Shown: positions 1 through 11,900 of the stretch, piece after piece | Layout of the letters: every line of letters begins with the position of its first letter | Position numbering within the stretch: position 1 is the stretch's first letter | Made by a program: the position numbers and the translations under genes | The notes under the pieces: model-generated | Seen by the model: the letters and a program-made list of their open reading frames with translations, nothing else | The model's database searches: none | What the model was told of the DNA's origin: nothing | Source of the DNA: Flabesymbios commensalis | Taxonomy: Eukaryota; Annelida; Polychaeta; Terebellida; Flabelligeridae | Assembly: GCA_964017125.1 (NCBI GenBank) | Contig: OZ024912.1 | Coordinates: 63,966,390-64,030,389, forward strand | Length of the DNA: 64,000 nucleotides | Direction of reading: 5' to 3'

Positions 1-3000
1 TGAAAATACGAATGCCGAAAAATAGACTACTCTGCCAATACCCACAATTTGATGAGTCGTAGGGTGAAATGTTCATGGGGCTATACTGATACACATCAAC
101 TGTCCTACCCCAGGCGTCGTCAAATCGGGTGCTCGGGAGCCCGGGGCTACCAGTTGAGCTGGGGGGGCTACCACAACGGTAGCAACCAGAGCCCGGCGGG
201 CTACCAGTAGCAATACCAGTGTAATTAAGACGTTGTGCGCCGTGCATCTGTTTATATGGGAAAACAACACTTTGCTTTTGGCTTGCTATTAATTAGTGGG
301 TTTTTTTGCCGGATGTTTCTTAAAATTATGTGGTATATTCTAAAGACTATATTCTTTCACTACACTTTTTCCAATAACAACACTTACGCCACACAGTGAG
401 CAACGCTGAACTGTTTAAATCAGACAACGGTCACATTTCAATGACAACACGCCACACAGTGAGCAACTCCGAACAATTTTTATCAGGCAATTGTTCACGT
501 GCAAACTCGTGCAAGCAGTCTCTTGATATAGTTTAAATCGCTCTATCTCTGTCAGAACGTTCATATTTGTACACGATTCGACCATTGTTTATGTTTAGAT
601 CCCGTTAATTCCGCGTTCCGCCTTCTTGTTTTTCACGGGAATTACCAATCTGACTGGGTTGCATAAATCAAGTTATTTCGAGAACGCCATTGGTCAATAT
701 TTGCATGTCCTTTGACCTGTGTCAAGCAGACCTAATTATAATAATCTCCGGGAGAAATTAAACTTCGAGCAGTAGAAGTATATAAATTATGCCTATCAAC
801 AGCGGATATCAGAATAATGTGTATAATTTATGTTAAGATAAATATAGCTATGAAATAAAATGTTATGAATAGGGAAATAAGGGGAAGTTACTGTAGGTAG
901 AATAGGCTGTTTTAAGTCAGATACTATTTGTCTTGCATCCATAAGTGTTATCGCATCGGATGGAAAACGGGAAATAGGCGCGGTGTCACAAAACTGGCAC
1001 AACGCCACATTCCGGCTATTCATATACGCCCGTGTTGATCAGCAGAGAGCTGATTACTTTTCTTTATAATATGACGACAAAGTGTCTTTTCATACGGGAC
1101 TGTACGTATTGTTAATCGTACGTTGCCCTCATTTTTGTAATACCAGTTTTTCATGCACAATTGCATTATTTAGGTGATGTGTAGGCCTACATAAAACTTC
1201 TTAGCAGTACAGATTACTATGCAAAACCATATCAAGCTCTGGAAGGTACACTGAAGTAACGCAGCATAGGCCTGCATGTACGCATGTTCAGCTTTGTTTG
1301 TAAACACATTGTCCGACGTGGACGTGGTCATTCAAAGACTGTCACTTACTGGTAGGCCCTACTACATATTATATAGGCTACACAGGCAGAGCACTGTGTA
1401 GCATGTTCCAACCAGACGGGGGCAGTTGTGGGTTTTCCTGGCCGTCACCTCTCTCAACAGAATTGAAGTTTGAACAACATATTTATATGCTTGCAGTGGC
1501 AAGTCACTTAACTTGCATATATTTTTTTAAGACAACCCACACACAATATGTAGAATAATCATGTGATCATGGTGACAACAAGACATTTATAGGGCCTACA
1601 TGAACTGAAGTACGAGGAAGAAGCTTCTAAATGGACATGCTTATAAGTCTAAATAAATAAATGCTATGAAAAAATAAGGCTAGTCTATTATATACAATAT
1701 AGCTATAAGCTCTAAATAATTATACAAATTAGATTCTAATATAAATACTGGAGGCCTTACATTCGATAGTCATTCGACATTAGACTCTTAGTCTACTAGT
1801 CTTGATACTTGAAATCCACCAGACCCCAACCAATCATGAGAGAGGGTGCCTCATACCCTCTACTTTAATATCCGACTATGAGAGCAACACTTTTATCTGG
1901 GCTACCGATATGCATTGGGGACTACCAAACTTTTAATGCTGGTAGCCCAGCGGGCTACCAACCATTCTAGAAATTTGACGAGCCCTGTACCCACTAGGTG
2001 GTACCACAATCACATGGGCGATAAAACGGGAAAAGGACGATGAAAATATCTGTCTTAGTATGCGGCCAACAGAAGCTGAACTTTGACATCTGAACATGGC
2101 GGATAATCAGAGACTGTGACGACAGAAATTTGTTTGTAAGTATGCGGGGATGGCTGAACTTCAACAATACTAATCAGGAAACAAGATGTCAGCGCCCATG
2201 AACACAGACGACAAAATATTCAATCCAACACGGTAAAAATTAGATTTTTGGCTTCTCCTTGCTGACGCCCGTTGCTGTAAGAGCTCGCTCCCGCGAGCTG
2301 GGACCCTTCGGGCTCGCTAATATTATTATGCTTGGCATATTATTTATATTAATTAATATTTACATGTCTAGTCTACTCTTGATCTAGAACTAGAAGGGGC
2401 ACCTGTTTGGGGCCATTCAACAATTAAGTAACGCTTTTTGGACGATTTTTAAATCTCCCTCCTCCTTCGTAACGCTTTTTAACGTTACTTCGACTATGAT
2501 CCGTACCGCATCACTCAACCCCCCCTCTAAGCGTTACGTAATTGTTTAACGGCCCCTTTCTAGAAGGGGAGCTGGATGTTGTTTATAGACTCCAGAAATT
2601 CAAAAACAATGGCCGCCGTTTATAGGCCTAGGCCTACTGTTCATTCCAGCTCGATTCGAATTTTCAGTTGTTTATATTTTCCAGAAGCGACCTTAAAAAC
2701 TTATTAACGGTGGCGGGCATACACTTTTTCAGCGTCACAAATTGATTGTACACCACTAGACAGTCAGATGAGGGTGTGCAAACATCACACAGCGGCAAGA
2801 GTGAGGATGGAAATAATTCCAACCTAAGTAAATATTAAAGGCATCACATAGGCCTATCACATTAAAAAGATGATGTCCAATAAAAACATGAATAAACTAG
2901 ACATGATTTCAGACATAGGACCTCATACTTTGGACTTTGAATTTCAGATTTTAGATTTCTGGCTTCAGACTTTTGAATTTGACTTGATAATTCAGACTTG

Positions 3001-3314
3001 AGAATTTAGACTTTGGACATCAGACAATCAGCACGCCTTCTCTTACGTTTACACTGTGCATTGGTCTCAACATATATATATATATAATAATATTATATAT
3101 AAAGCCTCTTTAGCTGTAGTCACACCTAATTAGGGGAATTCCCAGTGCCCTGCTAATATTCAATTCTGTAAACTATATTATTTTCTATTCCTATACCAGG
3201 GTTCTAACGTGCCTTGAATAGCTTTGAATTTTTAAATCATTTTTCAAGACCTTGAAAAGCCTCGAATTTGAACAAAAAGCCTTGGGAAGCCCTGAAAAGT
3301 GATATTTTGTAAAC

Positions 3315-3527
3315 AGTGTTCAGCACAGGCCGCGATATCGCGTCAATTACGCACTTAGCGATCAAATGTCTCCTTTTTTTCCAAGGTAGTGAGACAAATG
3401 TCCCCACCTATTTCTTGTCTGTGCTGAACACTGGGCGTCAATTACGCAATTAGAGGTCAAATGTCTCCTTTTTCCAGGGTAGTGAGACAAATGTCCCCAC
3501 CTATTTCTTGTTTGTGCTGAACACTGG
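3315..3527. repeat. Tandem duplication with CAGTGTTCAGCACAG ends
   Basis: A block of about 95-120 bp is present twice in tandem (roughly 3340-3434 and 3435-3527). Both copies contain GTCAATTACGCA, TCAAATGTCTCC, GTGAGACAAATGTCCCCACC and end in TGTGCTGAACACTGG. The first copy starts with the inverse of that end (CAGTGTTCAGCACAG). The unit therefore looks like a small terminal-inverted-repeat element that was duplicated in place. No coding content was seen. Confidence 0.7.
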
Positions 3528-4014
3528 TAAATCATGTTTTTTTACTTCAACAATTTATAGAGACCAGTGATTAGTTGCACATATCTTGCCGGTGTTTTAA
3601 GCAGCCATGGGAAACTGATGTACAATACAGTCAGTCATTTATTTCAAGAAACCGCAACACGCAGACAGGTCCATATACAGCACACACGCGCTGTGGGAAG
3701 TTGTTACAAACACCTATATTCGCTGTGAACACACATATTACCTCACTGCTGGTATGCCGCCGCAGGTGGTGGTTCAACATTGTACCAACATTGGCTCAAC
3801 GTATCGCTTTGCTCAGGATTAAACTTACACAACAAAGATATGCGTCACATTGATTAATGCTTACTTAATTCTGGGCCAACCTTGCTGATGCTGACGCAGC
3901 ATTAAAACTAGGCTAGTTAACTAATTTTTTTTGCGGGGAAACTGTGGCCAGACCAGAGATCACATAGGGGGCCTACCAGGGCGTGCACTACACTGTCCTG
4001 CATACAACCAGGGC

Positions 4015-4370
4015 GGGGGCCCTTGGGTAGTGGTTAACACCGCTGCCTATCACGCTAGAGTTTGGATTCGTTTCCTGGTCTTGGCGGTTTGAAAAAGACA
4101 AAAATGTTTCTTCCCCATCCACTTGTAAAACTCAGTATTGTGGGGAGCCTCCATGACCGAGAGGTAGCGTGCTCGGCCTCAGACCTCCAGGGTTTGAATT
4201 TCAAATCCTGTATCTGGAGGGCAGTGTCATCTCACTATCCTCAGGAGGTTCTCCTAGCCCGATTTAGCCTGTATGTGCACAACAGTGGCCTAAAGCCTGA
4301 TTCATTTCATTTTTGCATGTATACAGGAGGTTATATGGATACAACTGAGTTGTAGCAGGACACTAGCAAC
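4015..4370 (+). mobile_element. tRNA-derived SINE, possibly dimeric
   Basis: Two tRNA-like heads follow each other. The second is clearer. TGACCGAGAGG at 4154-4164 fits an RNA polymerase III A box of the leucine-tRNA type, and GGTTTGAATTTC at 4191-4202 fits a decayed B box at normal spacing. The first head has GGGTAGTGGTTAACACC near 4027 and GTTTGGATTCG at 4061-4071. A tRNA-unrelated body follows. An open frame of about 97 codons across it shows no protein signature and is probably chance. It is not a functional tRNA: the acceptor stem and cloverleaf do not close. Confidence 0.5.
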
Positions 4371-4911
4371 AGGTGTTCATCAGATGAGAGGGTGGGAGTA
4401 ATCTGAGTGTGAGACAGGCAGGGGAACTGGGGAAGAATCATAGAGATGGTGTGTGATCATAATATTTTAAACTGGCTTTAAACTGTCTTATTCTGAAAAG
4501 TACGAGAGAACTCGAATAAACAGTTTATACCTAAATAGTGATCAGATCCAGGACCAAGCATAGTGTGGATTACCCTGATGACATCGTAAGGCTCTGACAC
4601 AGATACATCCACTTTTAAGTATGATGGTTCAAAAAGATCACAAGTTTACACCTGCTCAAAATGGCCAAGTTTTCATAGGCCCTTGAAATATTCTTTTAAA
4701 TTTTCGGAGTGATTGCCGTTAGTTATTGATGCGCTGATACGAGTTAACAAATAGTGGCCAAAGAGCAAGTCAATATCAGGCATTTCGGCGGCGACAACAG
4801 CACAATGATAAGAACAACACCAAGTTGTAGTGGTAAATGGGTAGTTCAGTAAGTACCGTAGGTAATTCAGAACCATTAGCTAAGTACTGAAATGTGAATA
4901 ATAAATATTAA

Positions 4912-5125
4912 CCCTTATCCTGCTAAGTTAATTTATTTAAATTTTGTGGCTCCCTATTGTTGCTCACAACTTCAAGTGGTTGAAAATTACTCGTATTTAC
5001 ACATTTGCCTATATATCTTGATGTTTGGACACACATTTCATTCCCAATGATTAACAGTGATTTGGTTGACTAATAAAACAGATTATCATTAAAAACAACA
5101 ATAGTCGTGATCAGTAGGATAAGGG
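4912..5125. mobile_element. piggyBac-like MITE, TTAA-flanked
   Basis: The element begins CCCTTATCCTGCTAA and ends with the inverse (TCAGTAGGATAAGGG). It is flanked on both sides by TTAA (4908-4911 and 5126-5129). TTAA target duplications with CCCT-type ends are characteristic of piggyBac-related elements. At 214 bp it has no coding capacity and would depend on a transposase encoded elsewhere. Confidence 0.75.
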
Positions 5126-5869
5126 TTAAAGACAAGTTAAGAAAGTCTGCAATCTGGTCAAGCGACTTCTTTGCAAGTAGGGAGTAGCTGGCAACAGTAT
5201 CCAGTAAGGTAAGAAGTTTATGAGATTTACCTTCTACTGGTACTGTCCATGCGTGGTGAGTGAGTATTGTGTTACCATGTAAGTCAGTACAGGCGGGTGG
5301 TGTTGTAGAGGGAGTTATGCCCTGCCTAGCGGTAGATGGTGTATGAGTCTTGCGTGTTGCGGTTGTGTCAGATCAGGGTTGAAGAATTGTTGTTTTTTTG
5401 GCCAGATATTACGTCCCACGTAAAGACGTACATGTATTTATATCAAAATACCTTACCTCATGAATAATTTCAAATATGGGTAGCTCACCTAGTTAGACTC
5501 CCCCAGCAAGAGTATTGAATCAATTTTAGGACAACGAACCTCCTGAGTATCAAGGGTCAGTGACGTCAAACCGGGACCCCAAAATGCCAACACTTTTGAC
5601 ACACAATGACACTGATTGTCCACCTCTAGCTGTGCATGTAAAAAGTAAGAAGATTTTTTTGGTGTGTGTTTGGTGTCATCCCACCTCCCCAAAAACCACT
5701 GGGTATGGGTCTGCTTTGTAAAGTGGACTGGGTAATACCTGGTCAAGGCATAAACAATTAGAAAAATGATATCGATAAAACCTATTGAAACGATTAAGTA
5801 TTTTGTTTGATGTAAAGATAATGACAGAACAGCCAACATATTTTATATTTAAATTTTGTGTTTTAACAG

Positions 5870-5922
5870 GTACTGTCAGGGTCTGGAGTGTATGATGGCA
5901 GTGAGATCCACGAGGCTTCAGC
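5870..5922 (+). CDS. GATD3: GATD3-like exon ([17 protein letters not shown])
   Basis: The acceptor TTTTAACAG ends at 5869 and the donor GTATGT starts at 5923. The exon enters in phase 0 and leaves with two bases of an alanine codon. It encodes the first beta strand and the YDGxEIHEA segment, which matches the second coding exon of the vertebrate gene. The preceding exon must end in phase 0 and encode the targeting peptide. Confidence 0.93.
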
Positions 5923-8900
5923 GTATGTGAAAAAATGTTGTAAGGCCACAACAATTTGATAGCAGTAAATTGTACTAACTTGGAAAGATCTGATCCACCT
6001 GAATTTTATATTCCCCACCCACTCTCCACGAAAAGGAAAACCCCTGTTGTTCACATACTGATGTGAGCAAAGATTGTAGTCTGGAATCAGTCACTAGAGG
6101 TCATCAAAAGTCATCAAGTGAATATTTGATCAAATGTTAAATTTTGGCCAAATGGCTGTGTAATTTATGTTTTCTTGGTGATTTCAGGTTGAGAAATTCA
6201 TTTCTTGGGTCTTTAAGGTAATTCAAGCCACATCCCACCCACAAATCCAAGATAGTCACCGTTTTTTAATTGATAAAAAATAATATTTCTTTACCACGTA
6301 GATATGTGTAGCCTATACATAATTTATGCTTTCTAGAAGATTGTGAGTCAAGAAAAAAAATTCAGGTAATTTGAGCTACAGTCCATTCATAAATCCAAGA
6401 TGGACACCGCTTTAATTTTATTTGTGAAAAAAATCTTTATTACACATAATATATGTATGATTTAATTTTGGGCCAATCATTTTTTTATCATCCCCCATCA
6501 TCAATATCTGCTGATTACATGTACCTATGATTTTCAGTGGCATCATCTATCATGACTATATAATCTAGAGCTTGTGTAAATCTTCACCCATTGCTAAGCT
6601 TGAATTACATGGAGCTGATATACATTGTATTTGAAATCCTAGATGACCCCCTCTATATGTTAACCCTTGCACTGACTATAGCCGCCCAAAAACACAAGCT
6701 CAGCCTGCTTTGGGCAATTCTGGTTGCCAGTAAAAATGTCAGGTTTTTTTCAGTTCTGTTTGTTTGTGGTGTCTTTCTATTTGCCATTTAAAGATGGCTA
6801 GCTGACTGATTCTGTAATTTGTTGGCTTTTAGTATCAGTTGTTCATCATGCCAGATATTACTCATCTTCCACAACAAGTTATCTTACCCACGAGCACGCA
6901 GTGCAATACCTTGCTTTATTGAGCACAGCGTCCAACTATTTTAAATAGCGAGATAGCTTGAATGTCACGCGTCTCAGGGCCGGCCAATCAGACAGCGCCT
7001 GACAGCTGGCTGAAAGCATAGCTTGCTTGTTTCCGTTCGTAAGATAGATCAGATAGATATATAAGCTCGGAATCTCACGCTGATGTCATTGTGTTCCCAG
7101 CTCCCTGAATGGCGGCCACTATATGATTACTGGCCGCCATGACGAAATTTGGTCACTGTCCAAAATGAGACATTCCCAACTTGTCTATATAATACATCCA
7201 GCAACGGAAAGAGGTAACTGTGCATGATAGATGAACAAGAGGTCAATTCTTTGTGACCTTTTATGACATATTTCTAAATCTGAAACATCACCCCGCCCCA
7301 CCCCCCCCCCCCCGCCAAGATGACCGCATTGACAGAGTAACTGATTGTAGTACTCGATACGGCCAGGCTCCTGCGGTAACACTCGCTTGAGTGTTACCGC
7401 AAGGCCAAGGTAAGATGGATATTACTTAGTGGGCAACCACACATAATGCAAATTTTATGCATCAGTGTAAGGGTTGATAGTAATGATATGGTTGACCAAT
7501 ATATATTTTTTCTTTCTAACACTGGCGACCATCTTAATTCTGCCTGCCCCAAAGATTAAATGGTCCATTTTTAATTTGTGTGTGAAATATTGGTCAAATA
7601 ATTTATGGGACCAAAAATTTCCGGACCCCAAATCACATAAAAAACAGAAAATATACATACAATGTATCTAGATGGTAAATCAAGAATATTTTTCTAAAAT
7701 TAATAAAATGGAAATCATATTGAATTTGTGGTTGAAATATATATACAGTGCTCCCCCGCTGTATTGCCCCCGGTTATAATGCCAACCCCGCCTTCTGCCA
7801 ATTAAAGTGTTCAAACGGAATTCCGCCAATGTTAAATCCCGCGGCATAATGCCAACCCCGCTATTTGCCATCCGCCAATGGTTTTGAAGTCCCAATGTCA
7901 TTTTTGTCTTATCTTGCCCCCCGATCCTATTGCCAACAGGCCTAATTTATCAGACATCGTGACTGTTAAAAAAACACTCATGCATGGTTGATGGGGTATG
8001 TAACAGAACATAAAAATAGGCCCACACTTGTAAGTGTCATGTCTATACCACTCAATATGTATCAGAATTAATGTTAATCAGCGCTCATATATTCAAAGGC
8101 CTAGATCACCTCCCTCACATAATGCCACCCGCCATAATGCCAAAAAATGGCAGAGTCCCAATGTTAGCGTTATATGGAGGTAGTACTGTAGTATAACCTG
8201 CTACGAGCAGTCACTCTTATGAACAGCCAACCTCCTATTAGAGGCCACTTGGCCATTCCCCAAAATGACATTTTATTAACTTCAGACACTTCTAGACCAT
8301 TCCACTCAAATTCAATCAAATTTACAAAACTCTGATGTTTTCTCTGGGTATATGCTGGAGTATGGTGACGGCACACAGACAGTCAGGCAAACAACACGAG
8401 GTAAATTGATCACATTTGATCCAAAATTTACATGTTCACATGACACCAATATGCACACAGGGTGACATTGTCACACCGCAATATAAATCTTAGTGTCTCA
8501 AGTGTTGATTTAATTGGACCATGTTTAAAATTCACATTCCAAAAAATAGCGATGCACCATACACTGTATTGTCCACTCATCGAGTGTAGAGTAAACAGAT
8601 CGCATGTTGGACAGCCAAGCGCAGAGCGCAATTTTAGGTATTTTAAACATACTAAGTGATTTTAAATGTGCACGAGAGATATAGGTTTAAAAAAGAAATG
8701 TCTCAAATGTTCATTTAAAGGATCTGCCAAATTACAACTTTATCGGCCTTTATTATTCAGATTTCAAGATATAAGACTCAAGATATATAGTAGCTACTGG
8801 CTGACTCAACACCTCATTTAGACCACCGCGACGCTCTGTTCCCCGAGGGCGCATCTAAATAAATTAAATTCTAAAAGGCTTCTGTTTCCAGGTTCCTTGC

Positions 8901-11900
8901 CTCCCTTACCAACCAGACATCTTGCAATGAGTATTATATACTAAATACTAATGAAGAATTTGGAAAGGCTAAAAGCAGCTTTCATACAAGCTTCGAATGC
9001 CTTTATCTCACTCTCAGCAACCTTCGGGTGCTAGGGTTCACTTAGCCTCCACAGCCAGTAGGCCTAGAGGTGACGTCAAACCGATGCCGGGCTAATGTAG
9101 GTCACCATTGACAACAGTGGCGCAGCATTAGAATAACACTGTCCCGACGTCACGCACCGACCACATTCACAGCCACGTGCATTAAGCCGCAGCCAGCTAT
9201 GAAGGCCCTGATTTAGGATGGGAGTCATGTTTCGCTGAAAAAAAAGTTAGGATGATCTTAACTTTTTAAGATAAAATAGCCTGAAATAGTTCGCACATGC
9301 ATTACTACAGACAATAACAATAAAGTTAAAAATGTGGTTTTAAAATGTTGTTTTGTCTGTTTCTTTTTATGGCTACTGTCCACTAAATTTGGCTACAAGT
9401 TTTTCCGCCTGGCCCAAAATTTGGCTATTACTTTCTTGAGGTCAGATCGGCCCCTGGGATAGATATGGTTTGTTTCAACACCTCTTTCTTTAGGCCACCC
9501 TTGGAATTCTAAGGTCAAATTAATTCAATTAACACTTTCCAGGTACCAGTCCTCCTTTCCATCCAGACATCTTCACTACAGAATGTAATTGGTTGGCTAT
9601 AAAAACTCACTAACATGAGATCCTAATTATCTCGCTCTCAGCACCCTTCGGCTGCTAGGGTTCCACACACTGTTTATACACAAAATTACAAAACCAGTTA
9701 TGTAAAGCACAGAACCGCAGGGTTCTCGTTTTCACTCGTATTCCCAGGTGTGAAATACATTTCCCTCAAGATTAAGGAAATCTAATCCCCCTCATTTCTC
9801 CAGTGGCTACAGTGAAAACTGGTGAAAACTCTTGTGAAAAAAAGTGAAAGGGAATTCACCGGGAAACGTGAATTCCATTTCCACTACCCCCCTACCAGTT
9901 TCCATTGCACAGTACTTTAGCCAAAATTTATAATTGATCAAATATTTACTTGAAGACCTCTAGCGACCTTACGCATGGTCTAGGATTGGAAGGTGACCGG
10001 CTCCCAATATCTGTTGAACTAGGTATATTTAAAGATATTAACATGGCAGTCGCTTCTGCTTGTTAATAGTGAGCGATAATTTGAAATATAACAGTTTGCC
10101 TCCCGACTAAAGATTTAAAAACAATTGTTCCAAACGTAGTAAAATTGACTGCTATCTTATTGATTCTTGCAACCATGAATAACATATTTTCAGCACAACT
10201 TTAGTTTCCATTTTATTGGTTTGTTCTATGAATTTGACCTTGATCTAATGACACATAGTCTGACACTTTTTTTATATATTATCTCTAACCGTAAAATTAA
10301 CAGCTCAAGAATCTAAAATCGCTCATTTTTAGCCTGCAGGTCTTTAAAAGGTGGGCTATTGCAATTGAAGATCGGCGTCGGTGTGAGCACGATAACTTGA
10401 CAAGTTTTTCATGTATCCTTCCCAAATTTTTTAGGAATGTTACAAATGACCATTTCTCAGACAAGTTCAATAATGGCTGTAAAAAATTCAAAACAGCAGA
10501 TTTATTGAGATTTTTCACATTTTACGTCAATCATTTGACCTTGTGGGCGCAATAACCTCAAGTTCAATAATGGCGGCGGGCTATTGTCGAGTGTGCTCTT
10601 GTTTGCATTTTACATCAATAATTTGACTTTGTGGGCGTGTGCTCAAGATTTTTTATTTTGTTACCGTGTCTCCCATACCTCAAATTACTTATAGATGAGA
10701 GTTGTTCCATGATATTTGGGATCACCATAGATGTCTTGGATAGTAAAAATTAAACAGGTACACTTCTGATTATTTACTCACCTCGTGTGCATCTCCCGAT
10801 TGCTGAAAAATTATGCTTGTGATATCAGCCTAATTTTCAAAAGACCAACACCCAGCAGAGTGCTTGCTGTCCAGATACACACCCTCTGTGTTTAATCAGT
10901 TTAATGTACAGCAAGATTCATCTTTTTGCTGTTCTATTTATCCCACTTTCTTTCTAATCTATTCATTAACATCAGTTTTCCCAAAGTGTCACCGGGACGC
11001 TTCTGTTAAGTCTGAGACTCTAAAAAACCCTTCGATTCTTTGTTACTTTTAATTTGGCCACAAATTCAGCCACACAACTCACTGAACAGCATCTTTTAGA
11101 AAGCTGATGCTCTTTGGAAACACCCTGGGGAAAACACAGAAGATATTAGAGATGCTACTAAAATTCAAAATGACAGGTATCGTTTTTGTGAGTGCCAAAC
11201 TCAAAAACTTAATGCCAGTGATAATTTCATAATTTTTTGTGTGGGCAAAAATGCAGGCTTCTTGTTAATAACAAAATGTCACGGTTCCAAGAATCACTAA
11301 GTTAGTAACTAATGGTACCTGCTACTAACATTTGAACTATGTTTTGAAACTTTATGACTTTTGCCAGGTCAAACAATGCTTGCAGAAGCAAGATGAAAAG
11401 GCAAATTTTAAAACCTAGCACAATTTACTATTCCAGGATTCTTTTTCTACTTTAAATCTGTATTCAACGTTGACAAGACACTGAGCCCTGTATCAGTCAC
11501 CAATAGGCCTCTGTTTATGTTAAGAGCATTGATTGTTTTGAATTGCTGATGTAGATTTTATATTTGGATGGTCAATTGTAATCAGAAGCTTGCAGTATTT
11601 GAATTTTGAGTGTGGTAATAGATAGTTTAAAAAATGATCATTTAAAAATGCCCGATCTCAAATTGAAAAGTGCCTGCATTATTAGATGACCAATTGCGAG
11701 CTGACAAAAATTAGTAGAATTATGTACTTGACTCGCCTTCAGTAGTGCTTGTTCCTTTTTTGATGGCACAAACTCTTCCATTATTCTCAATTATAAATTC
11801 ATAATAATATATTTTTTAGATGTCTTGTACACTTGAGTCGGGGTGGACATGAAGTTGCTATGTTTGCTCCTAATGTGAATCAGATGCATGTGATTGACCA

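Larger units (their letters stand above)
1..5869. other. Upstream region without recognised exons
   Basis: No exon with recognisable protein similarity was found here. The first exon of the GATD3-like gene (start codon and mitochondrial targeting peptide) should lie here or left of the window, but I could not identify it. The stretch holds two tandem copies of a CGCCACACAGTGAGCAAC-type unit (about 388-490), related GGGCTACCAG-type repeats at about 120-210 and 1895-1970, a short TCTGAAGTC-like minisatellite (about 2930-3030), a tandem duplication (3315-3527), a MITE fragment (about 3765-3900), tRNA-like SINE heads (about 4020-4360) and a TTAA MITE (4912-5125). Confidence 0.5.

Noticed and set aside
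4143-4210. Functional tRNA-Leu gene
   Set aside because: A and B boxes are visible but the stems do not pair and the surrounding body marks it as a SINE head.
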